Assembly: GCA_007922225.1 (NCBI GenBank)
Contig: ML679956.1
Coordinates: 75,676,095 to 75,740,094 of the forward strand
Length of the DNA: 64,000 bases
From: Emydura subglobosa
Lineage: Eukaryota; Chordata; Testudines; Chelidae
Direction: 5' to 3'
Made by a program: the position numbers and the translations under genes. The notes below the pieces were generated by a model. It ran no database searches, was not told the DNA's origin, and was given only the letters and a program-made list of their open reading frames with translations. Below, piece after piece: positions 44,901 through 54,339 of the stretch (the first letter of the stretch is position 1; each line of letters starts with the position of its first letter).

Positions 44901-47157
44901 ACCTAGCGTTCCACATCTCAGACTCCAAAGCCCATGGCTGAACCCCTCTCTCATTTCAGTCAGTGGCGTTACGATGGATTCTTGCTCTGGTACTATACTA
45001 CAAACCAGCCTGCCGGTCTCCAGCGGTGTCCTGAGAACCACTGCTCCAGGATGTCCGATCAGGGATAGACGGAAACTTGGGTCTGACTGTAACTTCTAGT
45101 ATAACTGGGGGTCTAGCTAGTATTTAGCTGTTCGCTCATTTAAAAAAAAAAAAAATTCTTGCTTTTTTAAAAATATTTTTTACAAGTGTTTCTCCACCCA
45201 CTGTTTGAAACCTTTACCCCACATGGTGGGAGAGAAGCCGTGTGTAGAACATTTTATATCTTAGAGAATAGTTTGTAAGATCTTTTGGGGCGGGGACTGT
45301 CTGATTGGTCTGCATTTGTACAGCCCCTTGCCCAAGGAGGTTCAGGCTTGTGACTAAGACTCTAGCCCACAGTAGTTAACAGAGGAGTCAGTGCAGATGG
45401 TTCTTAGCATAAACGAGGTGCCTGATTCTCCTCCCACTTGTACCAGTGTAATCCTGGAGTAACTCAGTTGAGGTTAATGGTCTTACTCGAGTGTAACATC
45501 AGTCTGAGATCAGAACTGGGGGGGTCCCAAGGGCTTTTCTCATTTGGCCCACCTTTCCCTGGCATTTGGCCCACCCTTCCCTGGCATGACCAGGTTAAAT
45601 ATTAGTGCTTTCACATTTTTTGATGCACTTGGAAATGCTGAACACATGAGGGCGCCGTGAGACAAGAACTACCGCACTCCTCTGACATGTTCATGGAATC
45701 CAGAAACAGACCTACCACCTCTGCTGGCTTTTTTGTTTGTTCCTTCCGCCCTGGACTAAGGAGGAGCTGGCCGTGTCTAAAGGGGAACTCAAGCCGTCTG
45801 CCTCTTCCCACGTTGGCTCGGGGAGATCTCTGTGGAGGGTTGTCACTTTAACGCACCTTGCCCATGCCGTTAATGTGCGTGACGGGGAAATCGTCCCGTA
45901 ACCGCTAGTCTGACTCGCGGCCCCATATTGCCTTTTGCAAAGCCAAGTGACCAGAGGGACCTTGGTGCTCACGCCAGGGGCCTGCAGCCCTTGCTAATGT
46001 CTGGGCGAGGGAGTCCAGTGGAGATTCAGGGGTAGTGCAGTACACGCTTCCCCGCCAGATCTGCTGGTGTAGCTTAGTGTTGGTGTCCTACGAAAATCTT
46101 GCCCGGCAATAGCAGGAAACGTATGTTTTAGCAAAAAGGAATGATGTCCCGGGACCCGCAGGCCTCTCCGTAGCAGCAGCAGTGAAATCTTGGCCGAGGG
46201 GCTCTGCGTTTGGTACACAAACTAGAGCGCACGCTGATTAGCGTCATGCAGATCAGCAAAATTTCCCTGGGTGTCCCGTACGCGTCCAGCAGTTCTCGTG
46301 ACCTGCGGCTGATTACAAGTGTACTGCTGTCACTTCAGCCCGGGGGCCTGGTGATGGAATGAAAGGAAGCGGGTCTCTGGGTTTAACGGAACAGCCGGCG
46401 TGAACGATTTTGCAAGAGAATAACTCACTTTGAATGAATTTTTCTAGGGCCAATCTCTGACCTCTGTTAGAGGCATAAATCCAGGGTGAACAGCCGTGGC
46501 GGCAGGTCTAGCTGGGTGTAGCTGAAAGCAGAACCCGGCCCCCAATTTGGAAGAACTTTGTTCTTGGCGTCCTAGAATTGGGTCCCACAGCTTGGGACAG
46601 GATCGTGCTCGAGGGGAGCGGAAGACACAGGACAGGATAGGGTCGTTCCCTGGGCCACGCTCCCCTGTATGGAGCAGTACCCCAGCATTGCCTGCATTGT
46701 CCTTTCAGCCAGGTTACAGCGTACAGAGACCAGTCCCTTGGCTCTCCCTTCCTGCTCCAAGAGCCTGTTCTCTGTCCCTCTCAGGGGCCATGGGGTTTGC
46801 CCCCCGCAGGCTCTGATCCATCCTCTCTGTTGCAGGAGGAGAAGGAAAGCCTCACGCCCCAAGGACCATTCATCATCGTCCCGGCGCTTTGCAGGCAGCT
46901 GGCTTGACAGCCATTCAGCCCCCGGCCCACAGGCACAGAAGCAGCCTGGCAGACGGCGGCACGACACAGACTCCTCCAGCAGCGAGGGCAAGGGAGGGAG
47001 TCCCCCTCGCCGACAGCTCCCGGCCCGGAGGAGGGACAGGAGCGGCAGCAGGGACCGCCGCAGCCGGCACTCGTCCCCCAGGGGTGAGGGGAACGGCAAG
47101 GGGTCCCCTCCGGCCCGCCGCGCCAAGTGGCGCCACGACACGGACTCAGACGACTGA
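35107..47157 (+). CDS. C1orf35: C1orf35 / MMTAG2 homologue, eight coding exons
   Basis: Join: 35107-35200, 36583-36733, 37353-37398, 39279-39361, 41407-41479, 42086-42165, 42680-42820, 46836-47157. The total is 990 bases, 329 aa, with every junction in frame and GT-AG. Residues 1-97 form the conserved MMtag-type N-terminal domain ([52 protein letters not shown]). Residues 98-149 hold [10 protein letters not shown] and [17 protein letters not shown]. Residues 176-210 are a Lys/Glu tract, and 223-329 an Arg/Ser-rich tail ending WRHDTDSDD. The human protein (263 aa as I recall) was named for a myeloma cDNA. Its function is not established; the basic and RS-like tail suggests a nuclear, RNA-associated location, which is inference. 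It lies downstream of MRPL55 in the same orientation, as in human. Confidence 0.96.
35660..35830 (-). mobile_element. CR1 3'-end fragment in C1orf35 intron 1
   Basis: 'ttctgaccatctaatctggc', 'ctacataacctcaccacatg' and 'agaaagacagccagtctcca' fit the reversed old CR1 3' end. Confidence 0.55.
36300..36450 (-). mobile_element. MIR/turtle SINE fragment in C1orf35 intron 1
   Basis: 'atctcaaagcactttacaaa', 'cccattttactgatggggaa' and 'gtcaacccgcaggtcagtgg' are the reversed SINE body. It lies 130 bp before exon 2. Confidence 0.65.
36583..36733 (+). CDS. C1orf35: C1orf35 coding exon 2
   Basis: Acceptor TAAATGACAG, donor GTAAGT. Encodes [20 protein letters not shown], then [16 protein letters not shown]...MMAAL. 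This is the core of the MMtag domain. Confidence 0.95.
36890..37010 (+). mobile_element. SINE tail fragment in C1orf35 intron 2
   Basis: 'gggacacagtctctaactgc', 'atgtttgtacagtgcctggt' and 'catgatcttggttaggcact' match the Pol III-SINE tail found at 10.9, 45.3 and 50.8 kb. Confidence 0.6.
37353..37398 (+). CDS. C1orf35: C1orf35 coding exon 3 (micro-sized, 46 bases)
   Basis: Acceptor TACTTCTTCCAG, donor GTAAGG. Encodes [15 protein letters not shown], nearly identical to the human protein. Confidence 0.95.
37752..37875. mobile_element. TIR MITE ('tgtctacat' type) in C1orf35 intron 3
   Basis: 'aaggacttgtctacat' is mirrored by 'gcagtagacaaacccc' about 105 bp on. It is short and internally deleted relative to the 18.4 kb copy. 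Confidence 0.5.
38395..38605 (-). mobile_element. Interspersed repeat ('aggcgctgtacaaacac' family) in intron 3
   Basis: 'ccctctgtgcgaggcgctgt', 'cagaagagcttacagtctaa' and 'gacttgccggcagatcagtg' are shared in part with 43.87 kb and 52.99-53.29 kb. The right side also resembles a reversed SINE body. Confidence 0.6.
38631..38650. repeat. (AC)10 microsatellite after C-run
   Basis: Ten AC units directly follow a ten-base C-run. Confidence 0.9.
38871..38923. repeat. Compound (CT)17/(CA)n microsatellite
   Basis: About 17 CT units are followed by 'cacactcacactcacacac'. It lies in C1orf35 intron 3 about 360 bp before exon 4; the Arg/Glu frame opposite is incidental. Confidence 0.9.
39279..39361 (+). 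CDS. C1orf35: C1orf35 coding exon 4
   Basis: Acceptor CTTCCTTCCTAG, donor GTAACT (non-consensus +5). Encodes [20 protein letters not shown] followed by VLGLGSS. Confidence 0.92.
39463..40470 (+). mobile_element. CR1 LINE, 5'-truncated, forward, in C1orf35 intron 4
   Basis: It begins in the reverse-transcriptase C-terminal part ([17 protein letters not shown], then frame breaks and [15 protein letters not shown]). It ends with 'ggatactgggctagatggac' and 'attagtctgatccagtatgg', the CR1 3' terminus. Several frameshifts make it dead. Confidence 0.9.
41105..41300 (-). mobile_element. MIR-like SINE in C1orf35 intron 4
   Basis: 'gaggaaactgaggcagcaca', 'ttaaatgactctgccagga' and 'tcttgacctccagtcccctg' give a reversed SINE. 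It ends about 100 bp before exon 5. Confidence 0.65.
41407..41479 (+). CDS. C1orf35: C1orf35 coding exon 5
   Basis: Acceptor TTTTTTCCTCCCCCCAG, donor GTAAGT. Completes Ser125 and encodes [20 protein letters not shown] then SVFT. Confidence 0.95.
41720..41915 (-). mobile_element. MIR/turtle SINE in C1orf35 intron 5
   Basis: 'cacagagagactaagtgact', 'tacccaaggtctcacagaaa' and 'aggaattgaatcctgccctc' form a well-kept reversed SINE with B-box region. Confidence 0.75.
42086..42165 (+). CDS. C1orf35: C1orf35 coding exon 6
   Basis: Acceptor TTTTGGAAATCTAG, donor GTAAGA. Encodes [20 protein letters not shown] then EKAEEA; the split Trp176 codon ends here. This part is poorly conserved. Confidence 0.9.
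42680..42820 (+). CDS. C1orf35: C1orf35 coding exon 7 (Lys-rich)
   Basis: Acceptor CAACCGGGCAG. Encodes [14 protein letters not shown]..., then [16 protein letters not shown] and [10 protein letters not shown]. The coding strand is a purine tract of about 100 bases. The donor AAAG|GTACCA is weak at +4 to +6, and a CR1 3' end begins about 17 bases after it. Confidence 0.9.
42838..43860 (-). mobile_element. CR1 LINE, 5'-truncated, reverse, in C1orf35 intron 7
   Basis: The 3' end 'atagaatatgagggttggaa' starts at about 42840. The minus strand keeps long RT pieces: [62 protein letters not shown] and [20 protein letters not shown]. It is the best preserved CR1 here, with frames up to 159 codons but interrupted. 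Confidence 0.95.
43866..43990 (-). mobile_element. Repeat mosaic: tail of 'gtgctaggtgctgtaca' family plus CR1 3' end
   Basis: 'gttgtgctaggtgctgtaca' is followed by 'aaggccagaagggaccatta', so two repeat ends abut just beyond the larger CR1. Confidence 0.55.
43991..46835 (+). other. C1orf35: Right part of C1orf35 intron 7
   Basis: About 2.8 kb with no exon recognised. It holds a SINE tail near 45270-45340, a palindromic MITE at 45421-45515, an A-run/T-run near 45142-45180, and a direct duplication 'atttggcccacc.ttccctggc' at 45543-45586. Confidence 0.5.
45421..45515. mobile_element. Palindromic MITE (Chompy-like)
   Basis: 'cctgattctcctcccacttg' and 'accagtgtaatcctggagta' are mirrored by 'actcgagtgtaacatcagtc' and 'tgagatcagaa' around 'gaggttaatgg'. 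It is related to 3389-3494. Confidence 0.6.
46836..47157 (+). CDS. C1orf35: C1orf35 coding exon 8 and stop (Arg/Ser-rich tail)
   Basis: Acceptor CTCTCTGTTGCAG. Encodes 106 residues rich in Arg, Ser, Gly and Pro ([30 protein letters not shown]) and ends WRHDTDSDD then TGA. The exon is GC- and CpG-dense; the 189-codon antisense frame is a shadow of it. Confidence 0.95.
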
Positions 47158-47248
47158 GCTGCAGGGAAGCGTGGGAGAGGCTGGGCTGGGGAGCCTGGAA
47201 CTGCTACGGCCTTGTTTTAAAGGGACTCGAGTTACAGGGCCAGTTCTT

Positions 47249-47324
47249 CAGCTGGTACAAATCAGTGCAGCGGTGAAGTCACTGGATCCAGAGTGCCTCG
47301 AATGGCACCGATTCACACCAGCTG
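47249..47324 (+). repeat. C1orf35: Inverted repeat (hairpin) in the C1orf35 3' UTR
   Basis: CAGCTGGTACAAATCAGTG at 47249 is complementary at about 15 of 19 positions to CACCGATTCACACCAGCTG ending at 47324. The centre resembles the Chompy-like MITEs. If the poly(A) site is near 48.1 kb the hairpin is in the mRNA. Confidence 0.55.
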
Positions 47325-48113
47325 CAGGTATGGCCTATAGGGTTAGTTGGTTGGTTTTTTTTAATGCCCTCATCTATGCAACCGCTGCCCTAGTGTAGAC
47401 GCCTGTGTAGACCCCTTTATACCAGCAGAAACACTTCCTTATGCCAGCAGAACTGCAGCTACCCTGGTGAAACTTTTCAGTGGAGCCTAGCCCCCAAGAC
47501 TGCTGCACTGGCTTATTTCTCTCAATGTGCTGGGCTTACCCTGTCCCACTGCGTCTTGTGTGCAGACCCCACAAAGGGTTTAAAGCAAGGAGGACAGGTC
47601 ACTCCTGTGTGTCTGCCTGGGATAACTGTGCCCGGGACCAAACCTTTGACACAATGGGGACCTTGGGGAATGTGCCCAGAGTTAGATATTTGAAAAAACC
47701 AAAGTAAAATCCAGAACCTGCTCCTGAATCCCAATTTTACTGAAAATCTCTGGGAGGGAACGTGATAGAAGAGAGAGCGTGTTTGGATTTTGACTGTCAC
47801 CCGCTGTGAATGTCTGCATCCCGCTGTGCTGGCGCATGAGAACCAGCAAGGTTAAAGCAGCTGGCACATGGTGTGCAGCAAAAATGGACAATGAAACTAG
47901 TCTGCTTCAAGCAGAGTGACGTAGCACGGAACCAGAGCGTCCCTGAAAACCAGGCAGCTGGAGATGGTTGCTATCTTTGTGCATTTTTAGCACGCTGAAG
48001 GGTTTCTTAAATGATTTTTTTTTTAACCTGACATTGTCCCTTTAAATTTCCCCAATTTTTTTTAAACTTACAGAGGATGTTTTGTAAACTTCCCTCCTCG
48101 ACCCCCCTCCACG

Positions 48114-48119
48114 AATAAA
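48114..48119 (+). terminator. C1orf35: Candidate C1orf35 poly(A) signal AATAAA
   Basis: It is the first canonical hexamer on the + strand after the C1orf35 stop. The downstream GT-rich element is modest, so the assignment is tentative. Confidence 0.4.
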
Positions 48120-49094
48120 AGAATCTGAAGTTTAGGAGGCTTAAACTTACACTTGGACAAACGTACACTGACCGTCCCCTCCCACGTGCTGTCCCACTGT
48201 CCCTGGATGTGACGTGGGAGCAGAATAGCTGCTACGTAGCGCTGTCGGCTCAAATTCTCTGCTGGTGTGTATTGGCACAGCTCCCTGGGCTTTGTGGAGT
48301 CAGGTCGGTTCATCCCAGCAGGGCTGCCATATGTGGAGCTAGCTGTTCCTGGCCCTGGGTCAGTTTGTGTGGATCCCTTGTGCCGGTTGGTGGGCTGGAG
48401 TTGGAACGCTCCAGGGGCGCTGGCATTTCTGTCTGGCATGTGTAAGATCTTCACTGACCGGCCGCCACCCTCGCCTGCTAGGAGACCAGGGCACTGTGTG
48501 AAAAGAGCCGGAGATTTCAGTCCTGGCTGGGTTACAGAACCATCCGTGCAGCCGGCCTCCGCAGCGTCACTCGCGGCAGAGAGCAACTCTGAACACCTGC
48601 CAGCTGCGGCGTATGGGTGGGGAAAACCTGCGTGGCAGCTGCCCGGGCTCTGTGGGCAAATAGGGGACGTCTGTCTCCAGAGCCATGGCTGTGGTGTGCG
48701 CTGCCACGAGGGCAATCCCATGAATGGAGCTGCCAGGTGCAAATCTAGCTTCCAAAGCCTGCAGGCTGTTGGGTGTCTGCCCCCCTGGGAGCCGGTATCC
48801 CAGCTGTTCCTGCCCCTGGCGGGATGTGTCCGTGCATACAGCTGCGCTGGCTGAGAAGAGGGGAGTGGATCCTGGCTTAACTGCTGGGCCTGTACTGATG
48901 GGATGGGAGAGCAGGTTCAATGGGGTACATCGGCGGGAGGGAGGAATCAACACAGCTGCTTCATGTCGGACTGATGCAATAGGCCTCTCTGTAGTTTCAC
49001 CACTGCATGAGCCGCTCCATGGAGCTAGTGAGGTGACAGCTGTCCCCTGCTGGGGTGACTGGGACCCAACCTGGCAACCAGCCCGGGCAGTTGC

Positions 49095-49215
49095 TATCTT
49101 GATCGTTTTTGTAGCCCAGAGGAGATTTGCCCAAGGTCACACAGCAAGTCACTGGCAGAGCCGGGAATCCAGCTCCGCTGTCTCCCAGCCCCGTGCCCTG
49201 GCTGCTGCAGCCCTT
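49095..49215 (-). mobile_element. MIR-like SINE fragment, reverse
   Basis: 'gaggagatttgcccaaggtc', 'acacagcaagtcactggcag' and 'agccgggaatccagctccgc' are the reversed SINE centre and B-box area. Confidence 0.65.
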
Positions 49216-50055
49216 GGGGAGATGTGCCCCGGGTGGGCCTAGCTCACACCAGTTTGTTGGATGTTTAACCCAGTGGATGGGTGCAGGCTGTATAAATGAA
49301 ACACAGTGAATGTGGTTTCCAGCCCAGAATCAAGTGCTGCCCTTTGTGCTGCAGTTTAATGAGTGATCAGCTGCTGCTGCAGGGCTGGACGGGGCTTGTG
49401 GGAGGAGGGGAAATCCTGGAGGAAATGAAATGAGCATTGCCCCTCCCATGGCTGTTAGGAGCTCTTCTTACACGGGCCCTAACACGCCCTCGTTCCCAGT
49501 CTCAGCCAGGGGCTGAAGGGCAGGTGAGCAGCACTCGAGAGCTGGAAGCGCTCCTACCACCTGCTCTCCCACAGGCTCAAACGCGGCTGTGGGAGCGCCA
49601 CGCTAAGGCAGCGAAGTGGGTGAAGCAGGGCTGTGGAAGGCAGCTGAGATGACACCGGGCCTTTGGGACAAGCCAGAGGTTCAGTTGCACGGTCCCCATC
49701 AGGGCAGGTGCCTTTCCGGCTGCTGTTTGTCTCATCTTTAGATCTCCCCAACCCTCTGCAGCGTGATTTAGAAAACTGGCTGGCAATTCGCCTGGGAGCC
49801 TATTGCTGTTCGGGGCATCCTGTCCGTGCATTATTCCATGCAGGGTTTCTCCAGGTGAAGTCAGTGCTGGGGAAAGGGGGCTGCATGGACAGCCCCAGGA
49901 GAGCGAAGTCCACTGGTCAAACACAGCCATGCAAGCTATCCTGCCACTATGGCCCAGCTTAACATGGAGGGACCATTTGTAGGGGGCGGAAATGGAGGCA
50001 TGGAGCCTCTTTGCCCAGCTGGTCAAGGCAGGGCCAGCTAGTCACAATTCACAGA

Positions 50056-50180
50056 CTCCAAGGTCAGAAAGGACCAAGGGGACTGTTGGTTTTTTCCCCG
50101 TAGAGTTTAAGGCCAGCTGGGACCGTGATGATAATTTAGTCAAACCTCCTGCACAACACGGGCCAGAGACCCTTATCCAA
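50056..50180 (-). mobile_element. Two abutting CR1 3'-end fragments
   Basis: 'cagactccaaggtcagaaag' and then 'agagtttaaggccagctggg' plus 'caaacctcctgcacaacac' are two separate reversed CR1 3' starts with a short T-rich join between them. Confidence 0.55.
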
Positions 50181-50549
50181 TGTTACCAAGTCATCTGGGT
50201 GCTTGTCAGAGAAAACAATTACAATGACAGCCAGGCTTCTGCCAAGATTGAGTCTCCGCATGGTCTCTTCTGTTTACCACAGGTCATGCCCTTTGTCTGG
50301 AACCTGATAACGTGCACCAACCCCTGCTGGCTGAATGCTGTGTAACTGCATGTTCACGTGCAGCACTTATTAATGGCCTCCGTCCAGTTCTCTCGTGCCA
50401 ACCCCATAGAGAGCAGCCGGGTGTCATCCTGGCCAGTCGGACGTCCGTTCCCTTTCAGCCAGCATTGGAATTGGCAGAAATCAGAAGCGGAGGGGGAGAT
50501 AAACATTAAGCAATAGGAGAAAGGACATGCCGTGCTGACGCCACAGCTA

Positions 50550-50850
50550 CCGAGAGGCAGAGTGGGTCAGGGAACGGCACGGGACAGCACCTCAGGAAAG
50601 CTGGGCTCTGCTGCTTATCTGTGTCAGCTGAGGCAAGTCGCTTCAACCCAGATCCTCAGAAGGATTTAGGTGCCTAACTCCCACTGCAACCAATGGGAGT
50701 TGGGTGCCTCAGTACCTTTGAGAATCTCGGCCTTCATCTCTTGGCCCTTTGCAGACGGGAAGCTCTTTGGGGGTGGGACGGTCTCTTACAATGCCTGCGT
50801 ACAGCGCCTAGCAAATCGGGGCCCTGAGCTCGGCTGGGTGCTGCCTCCTG
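50550..50850 (+). mobile_element. SINE with a palindromic element inserted in it
   Basis: The 5' part 'ctgaggcaagtcgcttcaac' breaks at about 50648, and the 3' part 'gggaagctctttgggggtgg', 'cgtacagcgcctagcaaatc' resumes after 50730. The interruption is the hairpin element at 50649-50730. Confidence 0.65.
50649..50730. mobile_element. Palindromic hairpin element, copy 2 (nested in SINE)
   Basis: 'cagatcctcagaaggattta' with 'ggtgcctaactccca' is mirrored by 'tgggagttgggtgcctcagt' and 'acctttgagaatct'. The arms are about 35 bases with a loop of about 10. Confidence 0.75.
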
Positions 50851-52977
50851 CATTTAACTCAGGATACAGGCTAGAAGATGGCAGAGGGAGCCAGGAGACT
50901 TGGGCGTTCTGGTCCCTGTTGTGCCCCTTACTCACCGGCTGCCCTGAAATGGGTTTTGTAATGGTGGCCCAAGCTGCCCGGAGCGCTATGCGGCCCGTGG
51001 CTTTCGCCTGGTTATGAAATGCAGTTAACAAACACGCGCCTTGTGTGTGGCTGTGTTCGGCACCTGCAAGCAGGCGTGTGTGTGGCCAGCACGGCCTGCA
51101 GATACCCACTCGTGTGAGCCAGCCCTGCTCGTTCTGGGCCCCCCGATGATCCAGGCTGGAGGATGGGGAGTGCACAGAGAGTTTTCTATGCAGCGCCCGC
51201 TCGGCCAATGCAGGACTCGGGCCCTTGGGCGTGGGGCTTGGGCTGCAGAGGGTTGTTGGTGGCGAGTCCTTGCCAAGGGGCCAAAGCCCTGGGGAACTGG
51301 GGCGGGATGTCAGCAAAGAGCGCTAGAGGAAACGCCGTGTCCTGTGCTCAGCAGCAGAGCACACCTGCCCCTACGGTGCTTTGCCAGCTGTGAACCATTG
51401 TCTCTGAAGCTGCAGCATGCAGATGACCTCCCGCCTGTTGATTCAGTCCCCCCAGTCGCATTTCCTTATTCTGCTCAGCGAGGGCCCGATCCGGCTCCTC
51501 TTGAAGTCAGAAGTGAATTTGGGAGCTGGCTCATTTTTGGAGTGCTTTTCAATCAGGCCTGCGAATGGTGGGCAAGAAGGAAGTGTGGTTACAATCGAAA
51601 AGAGGAGGAAGGGGGTCTCTCTGCTGAGGGAAAGTTGACACCTCTGGTTAATTAGGAAAATCACTGGTCAATTTCACTCCCTGCTGAAAATGACAAGATG
51701 AGTTTAGGGGGAGGAATAAACCCATTTTTATCCCAGTGATTGCTACTTACTTCCAGGTGCTGAGGCCAGGCGGGTCTTTGCTGCTGGAGTGAAATGACAG
51801 GTCGGGGAGAGACACTGCCTTTTACAAGGGGAGCTCTTTTTAGAGCCCACAATTGCTTTATGATGGATACTTGAAGGCCGTAAAAGTGTAGGGGTGTTTT
51901 TTAGGCTAGCGCCCCTTCTCTCTAGGCCCTGGGGCGTGTTTTTAATCTCGATTTCATGCTGCAAGTGAGAAAGGAAATGGGGGAGGAAGATAATGTCCCC
52001 TTGAAGCTGAAGTAATGACTGAATAAAAGAGGAATTGCGTGTCCCGTCCCCCCACACATGTAATAAAGCGCAGAGCGGAGAGGGTCCTGTCACTTACGTG
52101 TTAACTGGCACTTAACTATGGGAAATGAAGCTTTATGATCCATCGGGTTCTAGGCTTGGCCATAAGCACAGGTCAGAAAGACTGGGTTGGGAGTGGTAGG
52201 AAAGGGAAACAGCCACTGTGCAATTTCAGCACTGTAAAAAAGTGGCTTTGAAATCTGACAGCTGCGCCTTTCCAGCTACGACAAAAGGAAAGCCGGGGAC
52301 CTGAGCAGGGCCTGCGACTCGTATTGTCCTTTGCGGTGCGAAGCGAGTGCAGCTCGCTACCCTTCGGCTCTGGGTGTGTTTCACAGCTACTGCGCGCTGG
52401 CCCAGGGAACAGGGCAAAGGAGGATCGGGCCCACAAGCATACGTTTGCCGACGCACTCTCCGAACTGGGTGCCTCAAATTCTGGCTTCCCGGCTCAGGCC
52501 CCAGTTCTGGGCCGTGGCCAAGCTGAACTCAGCCTGGGGGGCCAGAAGTGGCCGTTCCACCCTCTTTGCACCTTTGGGATCCAGGGCCCAGTTTGGACAC
52601 TCAGGGTCTGACTCCCTGGGGGAAGTTTGCGCCGATGTAGCTGCACGGCTGTCGCCCCCGAAAGCAGATGTGCTGGGTGGATGTGAGACGTGGCTCGCGC
52701 TGGTAAATGACTGCAGTTAGGGCTCGCCCGTCGGCTAGAACCCGAACCAGCACCCAAAGGTCTTCAGGGTGACTTGCCAGCGGCAATGCCAGATCAAGCA
52801 TTCCTTGCGTTGTTCCAGATTTACACTGGTGGAAATCCATTGAAATCCATGGGGTTATGCCAGCACAGAATTAGAGTAACCCCTGGGGGGAGTTAATCAG
52901 GCTTCTGAATTGCTAGACATTTCTCCAAAGCTTTGATTGTTCATCCTCTGCTACTGGAGTCCCTGCACCCCCCCTTA

Positions 52978-52998
52978 GATGATGATGATGATGATGAT
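52978..52998. repeat. (GAT)7 microsatellite
   Basis: Seven GAT units directly precede the repeat that begins at about 52999. Confidence 0.9.
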
Positions 52999-53290
52999 TT
53001 ATACTATGACAGGCTCTAGGAGCGAAGCCGAAGTCATGGGCCAGGACCCCTTTGTGCCAGGTGCTGTACAAACAGAACAAACAGGCGCGCTCCAGAGTGT
53101 TTATAATCTAAGTATGTGACAAGCGACAACAGCTGGACCCAGACCAATGGGGCAGGACAAGGAAACAGTGAGACAGCAGTGGTCTCAGCCCACCAGCAGC
53201 CAGAAGGTGCCCCGAGATGCCAGACGCACCCCATTTCCAGGTCCTGTAAGGCAGTTCCCACCAGTCGGTGGGAGGAATCCTGTGATGGGA
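52999..53290 (-). mobile_element. Interspersed repeat ('ggtgctgtacaaacag' family), long copy
   Basis: 'tgtgccaggtgctgtacaaa', 'gagtgtttataatctaagta', 'tgtgacaagcgacaacagct' and 'cagtggtctcagcccaccag' match an abundant turtle-type repeat recalled from memory. Shorter pieces lie at 38.4 and 43.9 kb. Confidence 0.65.
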
Positions 53291-54339
53291 TCACGCCAGC
53301 GTGAGGCGCCCCAGAGCTGAGGAGTCCATCAATGCAGAGAGTCCCAACAGGTGTTCCTGTGGGAAGCCCTGCCGGTGCGGTGAGCCGGGACGATGGCCCC
53401 GGCTGGTTGTGACACCTGTCTCGTGCGCCGTCTGCTGCCGTGGCAGGACGGGGGGCAAGGGGGAGGAGGACAGCTGAAATCCACGTGGAGCTGGAGTGGG
53501 ATCAATGTGTTCTTTAGACAGTTATAACAATGAATAAAAAGTATCGTTTCTATTCATTCAGCCGGCAGCCGGGCCAAGGGGCCTCTGGGAAGAGGAAATC
53601 CTTCTTGGTCTTTGAACGGGCCCCTGATTGATCCGATTTCCCCGTAGGTCTTTGCTAATCTAGCTGACCGCTCCCCTCCCCCCTAGTCCCTTTCACCCAG
53701 GAAATGCCTGACGAAAAACCACCTTCCCTTTCCCCGTGATTCTTTCCCAGCCTTTAATTACGGCTGCTGCAGAGACAGGTCTAAGCAGAAGCCTTGGTCT
53801 CAATCGAGAGGCTAGAGGAAGTGGAGATGACTTCATTAGCCCTCGAAATCTCCGTTCATGGCATAAATCAGGCACAGGTATGTTGCCCGGCTCAAAGGTC
53901 AGGGAACAATCTGACAGGCTCCTTCTAAAACAAAGACCTTTCCAACGCTGATTCACTGGGGCACTAACCTTTGCATACACTAGACGCGAATGGCAGGCTG
54001 ATTTCCCCCTCCCACCTCGGACTGTGCAACGCCTCCCTGGGCTGTCTGGGGCAGCAACCAATTATGTCAGGGCTTGCACCCAGTGCTGGCAGCTCCAACA
54101 CAGGTCTCTGCCTCTGGAGCTGGGAAAAAACCCCTAGGAACAGAGCAATTGCCAGAGCAGATCAGACCCAGCCATGCTGGATTCTGTCTCCATCGATGGC
54201 CAGCACCCGTTGCCTCAAAGGAAGGTGCAGGAAACCCTGCAGGAGGCAGGTCTGGGATAAGCTGCCCTGCAGGGTCCTTCCTTCTTGACAGCCCCCCCAC
54301 CAATATTTAGAGCTTGGCTTATGCCTGAAACAGGAGGCT

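Larger units (their letters stand above)
47158..48140 (+). other. C1orf35: Presumed C1orf35 3' UTR
   Basis: About 0.96 kb separates the stop codon from the first AATAAA. It includes the hairpin at 47249-47324 and a 'gtgtagac' MITE remnant near 47390-47470. No coding potential is recognised. Confidence 0.4.

Noticed and set aside
46572..47141. 189-codon minus-strand frame
   Set aside because: Shadow of the C1orf35 last exon, whose + strand reading is supported by homology and splicing.
48068..48854. 224-codon minus and 195-codon plus frames over the same DNA
   Set aside because: They overlap on opposite strands in GC-rich intergenic DNA, and neither has recognisable content.
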